DNA of 6,278 bases from an uncultured Alcaligenaceae bacterium (GCA_937897265.1 CALCPT010000457.1:1-6278); one strand, 5' to 3'. Shown: positions 1 to 5,607, counted from the stretch's first letter. Translations and numbers: made by a program. The notes: generated from the letters alone by a model not told the origin.

Positions 1-603
1 GAGATCATCGAGCGCTCGCCCAACCTGGCGGACGGCTCGATCAGCGAGAAGAAGCGCATCGTCGACATCGACGAAGGCCCGCGCAAGGACACCTCCATCG
101 AAGGCCTGGCCAAGCTCAAGCCCGTGTTCGCCGCCAAGGGCAGCGTCACCGCCGGCAACAGCAGCCAGACCAGCGACGGCGCCGGTGCGCTGATCCTGGC
201 CAGCGAAAAGGCGGTCAAGCAGTTCGGCCTGACACCGCTGGCGCGCTTCGTGTCCTACGCCGCCCGTGGTGTGCCACCCGAGATCATGGGCATTGGCCCC
301 AAAGAGGCGATCCCCGCTGCCTTGCGCTTGGCTGGTTTAAAGCAAGACGCCATGGATTGGATTGAATTGAATGAGGCGTTTGCGGCGCAAGCGGTCGCCG
401 TCATGCAAGAGCTTCAATTAGATCCCGCTAAAGTGAATCCTTTGGGTGGTGCAATCGCTCTGGGACACCCTTTGGGTGCTACCGGTGCCATTCGTAGTGC
501 CACGGCGATTCACGCCTTACATCGCCGTAACTTGAAATACAGCATGGTGACGATGTGTGTGGGCACAGGCATGGGTGCAGCTGGGATTTTTGAGCGCTGC
601 TAA
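1..603 (+). CDS. Acetyl-CoA C-acyltransferase (thiolase), C-terminal part, 5' end outside window
   Basis: The reading frame is open from base 1 to a TAA at 601-603, giving the last 200 residues of a thiolase of about 390-400 residues. Visible family motifs are the GNSSQTSDGAGA segment, NEAFA, GGAIALGHPLGATG and the terminal CVGTGMGAAGIFE. By family knowledge the His of GHP (codon 466-468) and the Cys of CVGTG (codon 556-558) are catalytic; the nucleophilic Cys of the N-terminal half lies outside the window. Thiolases cleave 3-ketoacyl-CoA with CoA in beta-oxidation, or run in reverse to make acetoacetyl-CoA. The sequence resembles FadA-type degradative enzymes more than PhaA, but I would not fix a symbol. 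The GTG at 124 is an internal Val codon, not a start. Codon usage is odd: of the first 100 codons about 91 end in G or C, but only about 55 of the next 100 do, with the change near base 300. Gene identity is secure; pathway role is inferred. Confidence 0.95.
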   Translation, partial: EIIERSPNLADGSISEKKRIVDIDEGPRKDTSIEGLAKLKPVFAAKGSVTAGNSSQTSDGAGALILASEKAVKQFGLTPLARFVSYAARGVPPEIMGIGPKEAIPAALRLAGLKQDAMDWIELNEAFAAQAVAVMQELQLDPAKVNPLGGAIALGHPLGATGAIRSATAIHALHRRNLKYSMVTMCVGTGMGAAGIFERC

Positions 604-616
604 GGCGATCTGTTAA

Positions 617-638
617 TTTCGCAAAGCGTATTGCGAAA
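617..638. repeat. Short perfect inverted repeat (hairpin) after the thiolase stop
   Basis: TTTCGCAA (617-624) and TTGCGAAA (631-638) are perfect complements around a six-base loop, 13 bases past the thiolase stop. No T-run follows, so it is not an intrinsic terminator by itself. It may protect the 3' end of the mRNA or assist the stronger hairpin downstream. Confidence 0.5.
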
Positions 639-669
639 GGGTAAAGGGTAGCCAGGATCGTATTTCAAT

Positions 670-709
670 AAAAAACAGCCGCGATTCGAAAGTTTCGCGG
701 CTGTTTTTT
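670..709. terminator. Bidirectional rho-independent terminator
   Basis: A perfect 15-base inverted repeat, AAAAAACAGCCGCGA (670-684) and TCGCGGCTGTTTTTT (695-709), encloses a 10-base loop. The GC-rich core is flanked by six A on one side and six T on the other, so it reads as a terminator on both strands. It sits between two convergent genes, the thiolase (+) and the outer-membrane protein (-), and can end both transcripts. Confidence 0.92.
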
Positions 710-783
710 GTGGTGCACGACTCGCACGTGATCACACTGGTTTGATCAGTCGTAAGGCTGCGTGACGAGAGTCGGCCTTGAGC

Positions 784-1458
784 TTAGAATCGCCAGCCTA
801 AACCGACCATCACATCCATACCTGTTGCATTGATGTTGCCGCTCAGTTGCGAGTAGGGAACAGAGACGTTGCTGTAGCTAGCATAATTGAACTCGGCATA
901 GCCGTATAGGCCACCTGAGATCACTTGCTTGTAGCCAAGACCCAAGGCGTAGCCGCTGAGGGTGCTCGAGGCCTTACCAAAAGAGTCTGAGTTGGTGTTT
1001 GCAGTTGCGCCCGTATAACCAACTTTGGCGTAGACGAGTTTTTCTTTGTCAATCGCATAACCTGGTTGAAGCGTGATGCTGTAGATGTTGGCAACGTTAT
1101 AAGTACCAGGGCCGGTGGACGTACCGCGTGGGGTGGTGATTAAAACAGCATAGTCAGCCGAGGGGCTTGTGCCAGGGGCGATTGTGGCACCAAGGCCAAG
1201 GCTCCATGGGCCAGAGACTGCAAGCGTGTAGCCAGCAGAGATGCTAGCAATAGCCGTATTGATGTCTTTTTTCGAGCCTGAGTAGGGGTAAGCGCCCATG
1301 TACTGACCACCCGAAAAACCAGGGATGAACGTTGCGGCACCAACGCCCACGTGCACCCAGGGGCCTTGCCACGCTTCAGCTTGCGCGTACGCGCTTTGGT
1401 TCGCAATAGCAAGCAAACCAGTTGTGGCGATGGCGGCGATCAATTTTAATTTTTTCAT
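784..1458 (-). CDS. Outer-membrane beta-barrel protein with signal peptide
   Basis: This 224-residue protein begins with a classical Sec signal peptide: a KKLK n-region, a hydrophobic core, and a likely signal peptidase I site after residue 25 (AYA|QAE). The mature part alternates polar and hydrophobic/aromatic residues in segments typical of beta-strands, with many Gly, Ser, Tyr and Asn residues. Strong examples are the stretches around YAKVGY, GYALGLGY and GYAEFNYASYS. It ends in GLGWRF; a terminal Phe is the usual beta-barrel assembly signature. Size fits a small 8-stranded barrel of the OmpA-like/OmpW-like superfamily; I cannot assign it to OmpW itself. The ATG start is supported by an AAGGAA ribosome-binding site (1465-1470, complement). 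It is a single gene with its own upstream region and shares the terminator at 670-709 with the convergent thiolase. Cargo or ligand is unknown. Confidence 0.88.
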   Translation of the reverse strand: MKKLKLIAAIATTGLLAIANQSAYAQAEAWQGPWVHVGVGAATFIPGFSGGQYMGAYPYSGSKKDINTAIASISAGYTLAVSGPWSLGLGATIAPGTSPSADYAVLITTPRGTSTGPGTYNVANIYSITLQPGYAIDKEKLVYAKVGYTGATANTNSDSFGKASSTLSGYALGLGYKQVISGGLYGYAEFNYASYSNVSVPYSQLSGNINATGMDVMVGLGWRF

Positions 1459-1464
1459 GTTTGC

Positions 1465-1470
1465 TTCCTT
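1465..1470 (-). promoter_or_regulatory. Ribosome-binding site of the outer-membrane protein gene
   Basis: The complement reads AAGGAA, six bases before the ATG whose first base is 1458. This fixes the start of the beta-barrel protein and agrees with its signal peptide. Confidence 0.75.
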
Positions 1471-1541
1471 ATGAGGTGATAGCGATTAAGTTTAGTTCTT
1501 TGATCTGTATACGTTTTTTTAAAAAGCGCTGTTTTAGACAG

Positions 1542-1557
1542 ATTGACAAAGGTCAAT
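1542..1557. promoter_or_regulatory. Candidate FNR/CRP-family binding site
   Basis: ATTGAC (1542-1547) and GTCAAT (1552-1557) form a perfect inverted repeat with a four-base spacer. The core TTGAC-N4-GTCAA has the arrangement of FNR-family sites (consensus TTGAT-N4-ATCAA). It lies about 90 bases upstream of the outer-membrane protein start and about 67 bases upstream of the tRNA promoter's -35. No convincing -10 is placed exactly 41.5 bases from its centre for the outer-membrane gene. The best hexamer, TATACA on the complement at 1506-1511, would put the site near -50. Regulation is therefore inferred, not shown. Confidence 0.4.
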
Positions 1558-1616
1558 GTTAAGGTGGTCGAGGGAATTAAACAACGGGCACTTTCCCTAG
1601 GCTAGGCAGTAGTGGT

Positions 1617-1645
1617 TTGACAGTAAAAGAGTAAAAAGTCATAAT
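1617..1645 (+). promoter_or_regulatory. Sigma-70 promoter of tRNA-Lys
   Basis: A perfect -35 TTGACA (1617-1622), a 17-base spacer and a -10 CATAAT (1640-1645) precede the tRNA. The bases after the -10 (AGCGGGC) are GC-rich, like the discriminator of stringently controlled stable-RNA promoters. Transcription would begin near 1652, only about four bases before the mature tRNA 5' end. Confidence 0.85.
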
Positions 1646-1655
1646 AGCGGGCTTG

Positions 1656-1732
1656 GGGCTGGTAGCTCAGTTGGTTAGAGCAGCGGACTTTTAATCCGTT
1701 GGTCGCGAGTTCGAGTCTCGCCCAGCCCACCA
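1656..1732 (+). tRNA. tRNA-Lys (anticodon UUU)
   Basis: The 77-base sequence folds as a standard cloverleaf. The acceptor arms GGGCTGG (1656-1662) and CCAGCCC (1722-1728) are fully complementary. The D-arm carries the AGTTGGTTAGA loop and the anticodon stem is GCGGA/TCCGT. The loop CTTTTAA (1688-1694) holds TTT at 1690-1692, and the T-arm GCGAG/CTCGC encloses TTCGAGT. The 3' CCA (1730-1732) is encoded in the DNA, as is usual in proteobacteria. A U at position 33 of the loop and an A discriminator (1729) fit a lysine tRNA. It is a single-gene unit with its own promoter and terminator. Confidence 0.97.
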
Positions 1733-1739
1733 AGTACAT

Positions 1740-1766
1740 AAACGACCCACGAGGTCGTTTTTTTTT
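1740..1766 (+). terminator. Rho-independent terminator of tRNA-Lys
   Basis: AAACGACC (1740-1747) pairs with GGTCGTTT (1753-1760) around a five-base loop, and the T-run continues to 1766 (nine T in all). It starts eight bases after the tRNA CCA end. On the opposite strand the run after the stem is only three T, so it would be a weak stop for transcripts coming from the ATP-grasp gene. Confidence 0.93.
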
Positions 1767-1830
1767 GAGTTTGACTCGTGCGGCATTGAGTCTTGGCTTT
1801 GCCAGGCAGCCTAATTTGAATAGCTGCATT

Positions 1831-3006
1831 CTAGGCGTAAGACGACTCATAAGAAGCCCTTAATCGGTGGGCGGATAAAGTGGCGTCAGTGCCTTTTCTA
1901 GGCTCTACCCCATTAACGGGGGATGAGCAGTTTTCTAATTGGTAGCCGCGCCAAAAGCTTTTTAAGGTGAGAGGCTTAAAACCTCGTTGTCGGTTCAGGT
2001 AGCCGGTTTTAAAGAGCAAACGAAATTGTTTAAACAAGTCTAGCCAAGCCTTAAATAAAGTCGTCTTGCGGTCCCAAATGTGTGTGCTTTCAGCACCCGC
2101 ACCATTCACCTCAACGATCGTGAAGTTTTGGCCCTTCTGTACCTCTGCAAAATCGGCAAAGCGAATGTCGTAGCGGCCAAAATAGAACTCGGGCAGGCGC
2201 TGCGAGATCTCATCAAAGCGCGCTTGCATTTGCGGTGTGATCAAGTGCGTGCCGTTACGAAAAATCGCCCCTCGACTGTGACTGCCCGCAAACGCTAAGC
2301 GGATTGACTCGCCTTGAGCGGGAACCGTATCCAAGCGAGCCACATGACGCTTCAGGTACAAATGGCTGAGCTTGCCCGCGCGGTCATCCGCCATAATCAA
2401 CTCGCGCAGAGTGCGCACCCCATCACCCGTGACATACGGAAAGTACTTTAGTGTGATTGAAATCAGCTCACCCTGAGCTTGCCCGGGCAGTCTGCTATAA
2501 AAAATACCGGCCTCGCCCTCTAGGTTGACATATCTTTGAATTAAAAATTTTGCCTGAGCAGGAAAATGATTGATGTAGCTCACGAGCTCAGCTTCGTTTT
2601 TTAGAAGCTTGACGCCCACACCCCGACAGCCCATGTCAGGTTTTGCAACGACCGGAAACTCAAAGCCCTTTTGCTCCATGCCAGAGAGCACGTCTTGCTT
2701 GAATTGATTGAACTCGGCTGCATCGGTCAGAGGAGGGCGAGTGATCGCAAAAAAATCTGCCACCCATTCTGGTGTGTGCTTAGTTGCCAAGGCGAGGATA
2801 TCGGCCTTTGATTCACCCACGAAGCCGCCCCCTGGAAAAGAGGGGTTGGCGACTGTCGGCAACAAGATGCCTCGATAGCGCAGCATCAGATAGAGTGCAT
2901 AGAGCATGACCGGCGGATAAAACGCCCACATTGGCCAGAATTCAAAGAAGCTGAGCGGCTCACCGCTCTGATCAAAGGCGGGCATTCCCTCATGAGGTTT
3001 TGTCAT
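1831..3006 (-). CDS. Membrane-associated ATP-grasp ligase (D-Ala-D-Ala ligase/glutamate-ligase-like fold)
   Basis: This 391-residue protein starts at an ATG six bases after the DedA stop. Residues 20-45 form an aromatic, hydrophobic stretch (FFEFWPMWAFYPPV, then a leucine/tyrosine-rich run to LRYRG) that looks like a membrane-inserting segment. Next come the conserved-looking TVANP and GGGFVGESK (59-67). The ATP-grasp core follows: FPVVAKPDMGCRGVGV (117-132), with Lys122 and a glycine-rich loop for ATP; FLIQRYV (154-160); and GRYDIR (277-282) with EVNGAGAE (299-306), whose Asp280, Glu299 and Asn301 are the expected Mg-ATP ligands. The family activates a carboxylate as an acyl-phosphate and joins it to an amine or similar nucleophile. 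The substrate here is unknown; it is not a canonical Ddl. A basic helical region (about 313-350) and a poorly conserved-looking tail finish the protein. It is the last gene of the five-gene operon. Confidence 0.85.
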   Translation of the reverse strand: MTKPHEGMPAFDQSGEPLSFFEFWPMWAFYPPVMLYALYLMLRYRGILLPTVANPSFPGGGFVGESKADILALATKHTPEWVADFFAITRPPLTDAAEFNQFKQDVLSGMEQKGFEFPVVAKPDMGCRGVGVKLLKNEAELVSYINHFPAQAKFLIQRYVNLEGEAGIFYSRLPGQAQGELISITLKYFPYVTGDGVRTLRELIMADDRAGKLSHLYLKRHVARLDTVPAQGESIRLAFAGSHSRGAIFRNGTHLITPQMQARFDEISQRLPEFYFGRYDIRFADFAEVQKGQNFTIVEVNGAGAESTHIWDRKTTLFKAWLDLFKQFRLLFKTGYLNRQRGFKPLTLKSFWRGYQLENCSSPVNGVEPRKGTDATLSAHRLRASYESSYA

Positions 3007-3012
3007 CGTGTA

Positions 3013-3603
3013 CTACTCGTTCTTAGTTGACGGATTACTGGATTGTTTAGATTGCTTGAAATATTTGTACGCAGGAAAAGCGAGTGCAATAGCGATGATC
3101 GGTAGGGTGACTGCAACGCTCTCGAGCACACCGAGCAGCAACGCTAGTGCGTGACCTGTCGTGGCGCTCAGCCAAAACAATGCACCCGTCCACACGAGTA
3201 CGGCGATGACAACCCAGGCAGTAAATTTAGGCAGTGAGACTCGCGTAAAACCGCAAGCGGTGTAGGTCAATAAGCGTAAGCCAGGGATGACGCGCGCCAA
3301 GAGGGTCGCGCTGATTAAATGACTGTGCAGGCTCTCTGTGAGCTTGTGGGTGTCGGCGGTGATGTAACGTTTTTCAAGCCATTTAATACGACGTGCCCCG
3401 GCACCCAGCCAATAAAGTAATAGATCCCCCAAGGCAATTCCTGCTGCGACGGCTATAAAGGCAAGCAGCCAGCTTAAATTGCCGTTACTCGCCAGAGAAA
3501 CCCCCGCCGCGATTGCAACGTCTTCAAGTAAGAAGGTGGTCAAGATCAGGGCAGTCACAATAAACCAAGGCTCACCCATGCCGTTCAGCGCATCGCTCAA
3601 CAT
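3013..3603 (-). CDS. DedA-family (VTT/SNARE-associated domain) membrane protein
   Basis: The 196-residue protein is strongly hydrophobic, with segments at about 13-38 (re-entrant-like), 44-68, 96-115, 127-148 and 155-180. Family hallmarks are present: acidic residues early in the protein (Glu27-Asp28), GD followed by LLLYWLG (59-67), and the arginine motif ARVIPGLR (103-110) followed by a GFTRVSLPKF stretch. In characterised DedA proteins such acidic and arginine residues are essential, and members act as translocases of undecaprenyl phosphate or phospholipids. Which lipid this one moves is unknown. The ATG lies inside the end of the upstream hydrolase gene (a 7-base overlap, AGATGTTGA), suggesting translational coupling. 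No strong Shine-Dalgarno is seen. The tail is polar (SKQSSNPSTKNE). Family assignment is confident; substrate is not. Confidence 0.88.
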   Translation of the reverse strand: MLSDALNGMGEPWFIVTALILTTFLLEDVAIAAGVSLASNGNLSWLLAFIAVAAGIALGDLLLYWLGAGARRIKWLEKRYITADTHKLTESLHSHLISATLLARVIPGLRLLTYTACGFTRVSLPKFTAWVVIAVLVWTGALFWLSATTGHALALLLGVLESVAVTLPIIAIALAFPAYKYFKQSKQSSNPSTKNE

Positions 3604-4418
3604 CTTTGCTCAACAGCCCAGGCGATAGCCTCGCGCACGGCAGGCTCTGAATTCCACGGCAAGAAATGGTTTTGATTTTCAAGCACCGTTGTTTTGAGGC
3701 GCCGCGCCTGTGTCAGTTGCGCTTGTATGTAAGCCAGGTTTTCAAACGGGACAAGGTTATCTTTCGTCCCGTGAATAATCATGGTTGGGGCTGAGATGGT
3801 TTTGAGTAGAGGTTCAAGTTGTAATAGCTCAGCTTTTAGCGTTAATAGCTCGTCGTTCGCGTTGCGCAGCTTGTCAGACAACAGCGACCTAAAGGGCCAT
3901 ACTGTGCCCAGCGGTTGCAAGGGGTGAATTTTTTCTTGTGCGGGATCTAACGCTGCTGCGACTAGAACAAGTGCTTGAACGCGGCTCGCGTGCTCTGCGG
4001 CAACGTGTGCGACCACCGGTCCGCCTAACGAATGGCCAACCAGCACCACGGGCTGACCATCTTTTGGCATCGCTGCTAAGACGGCAGCGGCCTGCTCGCG
4101 CAGGCTAGTGAACGCCCGAGTGGGAGCACTTTGCCCAAAGCCAGGGCGATCGAGGGCAATCGAATAGGTCTTGTCGACTGGCTGTTCAACATAATTGGCC
4201 CACGCTTGGGCAGAGCCAGGTGTGCCATGTACGTAAACGACAGGTGTCCCTGTGTCTTGAGCGGATTGTAAATAGCTCAACTTGAGCTTAAGTGGCTCGT
4301 CCGCGTGGGCGTTGCGCCGCAGATGCTCAAGATTTGTTCGAGGGATATTCGGTCCGGTGTTCGAGCACCCGCAGGTCGACAAAATGACAGTCAACGCGCC
4401 AAAAGTTCTAGAGCGCAT
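3597..4418 (-). CDS. Alpha/beta-fold hydrolase, probable lipoprotein
   Basis: I place the start at the ATG at 4418, giving 273 residues. The longer frame can reach only a TTG at 4457 that directly follows an in-frame stop, and it would bury the signal sequence. From this ATG the protein opens with MRSR, a short hydrophobic run and LSTCGC (13-18), a signal peptide with a possible lipobox. Cys16 has Thr at -1, which is atypical, and Cys18 is an alternative. The hydrolase domain has an HGTPGS oxyanion loop (64-69), DRPGFGQS (90-97), the nucleophile elbow GHSLGG with Ser130, GTKDNLVP with Asp220, and NHFLPW with His251, so the catalytic triad is complete. The substrate could be an ester, thioester or amide; no subfamily is evident. 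The gene begins 50 bases after the DoxX-like gene and overlaps the DedA start by 7 bases. No clear Shine-Dalgarno precedes the chosen ATG. Confidence 0.82.
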   Translation of the reverse strand: MRSRTFGALTVILSTCGCSNTGPNIPRTNLEHLRRNAHADEPLKLKLSYLQSAQDTGTPVVYVHGTPGSAQAWANYVEQPVDKTYSIALDRPGFGQSAPTRAFTSLREQAAAVLAAMPKDGQPVVLVGHSLGGPVVAHVAAEHASRVQALVLVAAALDPAQEKIHPLQPLGTVWPFRSLLSDKLRNANDELLTLKAELLQLEPLLKTISAPTMIIHGTKDNLVPFENLAYIQAQLTQARRLKTTVLENQNHFLPWNSEPAVREAIAWAVEQRC

Positions 4419-4468
4419 TGTTCGGATGACGACGGTTGAATGCCACGGGTGCAGCAATTAATGACCGC

Positions 4469-4963
4469 TTATGACCCACGTTTAGTAAGCTTAGCCAAAG
4501 TTTCTAAGATGAACGCTTTATGAAATAGCAAGATGACCGCTGACGATACCCAGACGCCACAGGCAAGAGTAAAGAGTTCGCCGCCATCTTTGGTGCCGTC
4601 TGCGTTCAGCACTTGAACCCCAAGCGGCGTAAAGAGGTGAAAAAATATCGCACCGCTGATTACGCCAAGCGACATCGCAGCGCCAAGCACGCGGATCAGA
4701 GGTTTGCCACTGAGTAAGCCAACGAAAAGTAGGGTCGAAGCAATTAACTCAGTCGTACCGACAACGTATTGACTAAAAATACCCTTGTGAGCAAACAAGC
4801 CGGGAAACCCCAAACTTGCGCCCCACGCGTCTAACGTACGAAAGATATATTGTGTTTCAACCGAGTCGGTAAATTTGAAAAATAAAGACTGCACGAATAC
4901 GACGATGACATAAGCGCTAAGAATCCATAGCGTTATTTTTTTTGCACGAGAATCTTGCGACAT
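4469..4963 (-). CDS. DoxX-like integral membrane protein
   Basis: The 164-residue protein has four likely membrane helices, at about 10-29, 64-84, 89-111 and 130-148, a short cytoplasmic N-terminus and a basic tail. The spacing and the motifs FFKFT (28-32), VVGTTELIAS (67-76), SGAIFFHLFTPLG (103-115) and GGELFTLA (127-134) match the DoxX/DoxD-like superfamily. DoxX-type proteins are small four-helix membrane proteins; some act in thiosulfate-quinone oxidation or redox homeostasis, most are uncharacterised. Charged residues in or next to the membrane (Lys30, Glu72, His109, Glu129) and the acidic loop near Asp122/Asp126 could be functional. The start is supported by a strong AGGAGA site, and the gene follows the YHS gene by 17 bases. 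Confidence 0.8.
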   Translation of the reverse strand: MSQDSRAKKITLWILSAYVIVVFVQSLFFKFTDSVETQYIFRTLDAWGASLGFPGLFAHKGIFSQYVVGTTELIASTLLFVGLLSGKPLIRVLGAAMSLGVISGAIFFHLFTPLGVQVLNADGTKDGGELFTLACGVWVSSAVILLFHKAFILETLAKLTKRGS

Positions 4964-4968
4964 GAATT

Positions 4969-4974
4969 TCTCCT
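4969..4974 (-). promoter_or_regulatory. Strong ribosome-binding site of the DoxX-like gene
   Basis: The complement reads AGGAGA, five bases before the ATG at 4963, inside the 17-base gap after the YHS gene. It is the strongest Shine-Dalgarno in the operon; the other members have weak or no visible sites, so the DoxX-like protein may be made at the highest level. Confidence 0.75.
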
Positions 4975-4980
4975 GATGGA

Positions 4981-5445
4981 TTAGTCTAAAACTTTAGGCC
5001 AGTTGTTGTTAGCTTTTTGTATGAAGTCTTGCGGAGAGGCATCCCATTTTTTTTGCACAGCCTCGTCGTAGTTGAGATACAGCTTGTCGCTCACAATGCG
5101 CCAGCGCAGCGGATCACCAGACGCTGTCGACCCCTGAGAGACTGCCCACGCGCAATATCCGCCATACTGAGGGGCATACTTCTCAGGCTCTGCGATAAAT
5201 TTCATACGATTGGCCGCAGAGGCAAAGCGCCATTCGGCACCTAGATGAGTTGTCGTAAAGGCGGGGTCACCTTTGACCGGTTTGCCGTCGGTAAAGTAGG
5301 CGACTGTGTCATAACCACCCACTGCCAGGTGACTGAACAGTGCGGTGTAGATCGGGGCGTCTTTAGCGAAACCTGGCGCGCTGATACACACGCAGAGGGT
5401 AAGAAGTAACTGACTAAGCCAGAGGGTGATTTTTTTGCGTCTCAT
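4981..5445 (-). CDS. Exported YHS-domain protein
   Basis: This 154-residue protein begins with MRRKK and a hydrophobic run to about residue 22, with a probable signal peptidase site after GFA (residue 27), so the mature protein is periplasmic. The domain starts at GGYDTVAYF (43-51), continues through GKPVKGDP (54-61) and the WRFASAANRMKFIAEPEKYAPQ stretch (72-93), and reaches YGGYCAWAVSQG (94-105) with Cys98. LYLNYDEAVQKKW and a final NNWPKVL follow. This is the architecture of the YHS-domain proteins often annotated as (seleno)proteins; here the position is an ordinary Cys codon. YHS domains are small, often metal-linked modules, but this branch has no settled function. It is the first gene of the operon and heads the run DoxX-like, hydrolase, DedA and ATP-grasp. 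The Shine-Dalgarno before the ATG is weak. Confidence 0.87.
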   Translation of the reverse strand: MRRKKITLWLSQLLLTLCVCISAPGFAKDAPIYTALFSHLAVGGYDTVAYFTDGKPVKGDPAFTTTHLGAEWRFASAANRMKFIAEPEKYAPQYGGYCAWAVSQGSTASGDPLRWRIVSDKLYLNYDEAVQKKWDASPQDFIQKANNNWPKVLD

Positions 5446-5510
5446 GTTGTTTCAGGTCGAAAGGATAAAAATTGCGAGGTACTAATTTTTTCAAGCTTGC
5501 TGCACATAAT

Positions 5511-5540
5511 TGAGCGGGTCGCGTAACCGCAGGTCGCTCA
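5511..5540. repeat. Imperfect palindrome/hairpin in the leader of the YHS operon
   Basis: TGAGCG (5511-5516) and CGCTCA (5535-5540) are perfect complements. Inside them, after a symmetric 4x4 internal loop, GCG (5521-5523) pairs with CGC (5528-5530) around a TAAC loop. GGTCGC also occurs twice in direct orientation (5517 and 5532). The element lies 66-95 bases upstream of the YHS start codon. It could be an RNA hairpin in the leader or a protein-binding site. No T-run follows on the operon strand. Confidence 0.4.
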
Positions 5541-5567
5541 TCACCCGATGTCAGCATTTGAACGATC

Positions 5568-5596
5568 ATTGTACTAAAGTATAGTAAAGGCACTGC
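5568..5596 (-). promoter_or_regulatory. Candidate promoter of the five-gene operon
   Basis: On the complement, TACAAT (5573 down to 5568) matches the -10 consensus at five of six positions. Seventeen bases upstream the -35 position (5596 down to 5591) reads GCAGTG, a poor match that would fit an activator-dependent promoter. That -35 position is one arm of the inverted repeat at 5591-5607. The predicted start near 5561 would give a leader of about 115 bases. This is a prediction from spacing only. Confidence 0.35.
5572..5582. promoter_or_regulatory. Palindromic motif TACTAAAGTAT, copy 1 (candidate operator)
   Basis: The core TACT-AA-AGTA is an inverted repeat with a two-base centre. The same 11 bases recur at 6149-6159 upstream of the TonB-domain gene, in the same orientation relative to the gene. 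Here the motif overlaps the candidate -10 TACAAT of the operon, a position typical for a repressor. Confidence 0.4.
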
Positions 5597-5607
5597 GACA
5601 GGCAGTG
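5591..5607. promoter_or_regulatory. Inverted repeat CACTGC-N5-GCAGTG (candidate activator site)
   Basis: Two perfect six-base arms (5591-5596 and 5602-5607) are separated by five bases. The site covers the -35 position of the candidate operon promoter. No T-run follows, so it is not a terminator for the upstream TonB-domain gene. Confidence 0.35.

Noticed and set aside
1140..1412. A 90-codon - strand frame inside the outer-membrane protein gene
   Set aside because: It lies wholly within a gene with signal peptide, ribosome-binding site and barrel features, and its own product is basic and low in complexity.
1792..1806. Small hairpin (CTTGGC/GCCAGG, with one G-T pair) downstream of the ATP-grasp stop
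   Set aside because: No T-run follows on the operon strand, so I could not support it as the operon terminator.
1602..1850. An 82-codon frame on the - strand across the tRNA-Lys gene
   Set aside because: Its middle part is the antisense reading of the tRNA (the familiar GWARLELATNGLKVRCS type of false protein), and it also crosses the tRNA terminator and promoter.
2080..2298. A 72-codon + strand frame opposite the ATP-grasp gene
   Set aside because: It is antisense to the conserved catalytic part of the ATP-grasp gene and shows no domain or ribosome-binding site.
2444..2452. Partial copy of the shared palindrome (complement of ACTAAAGTA) inside the ATP-grasp gene
   Set aside because: Only nine bases match and they encode conserved-looking residues, so chance is the simplest explanation.
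5017..5244. A 75-codon + strand frame opposite the YHS gene
   Set aside because: It is antisense to the YHS domain and has no recognisable features.
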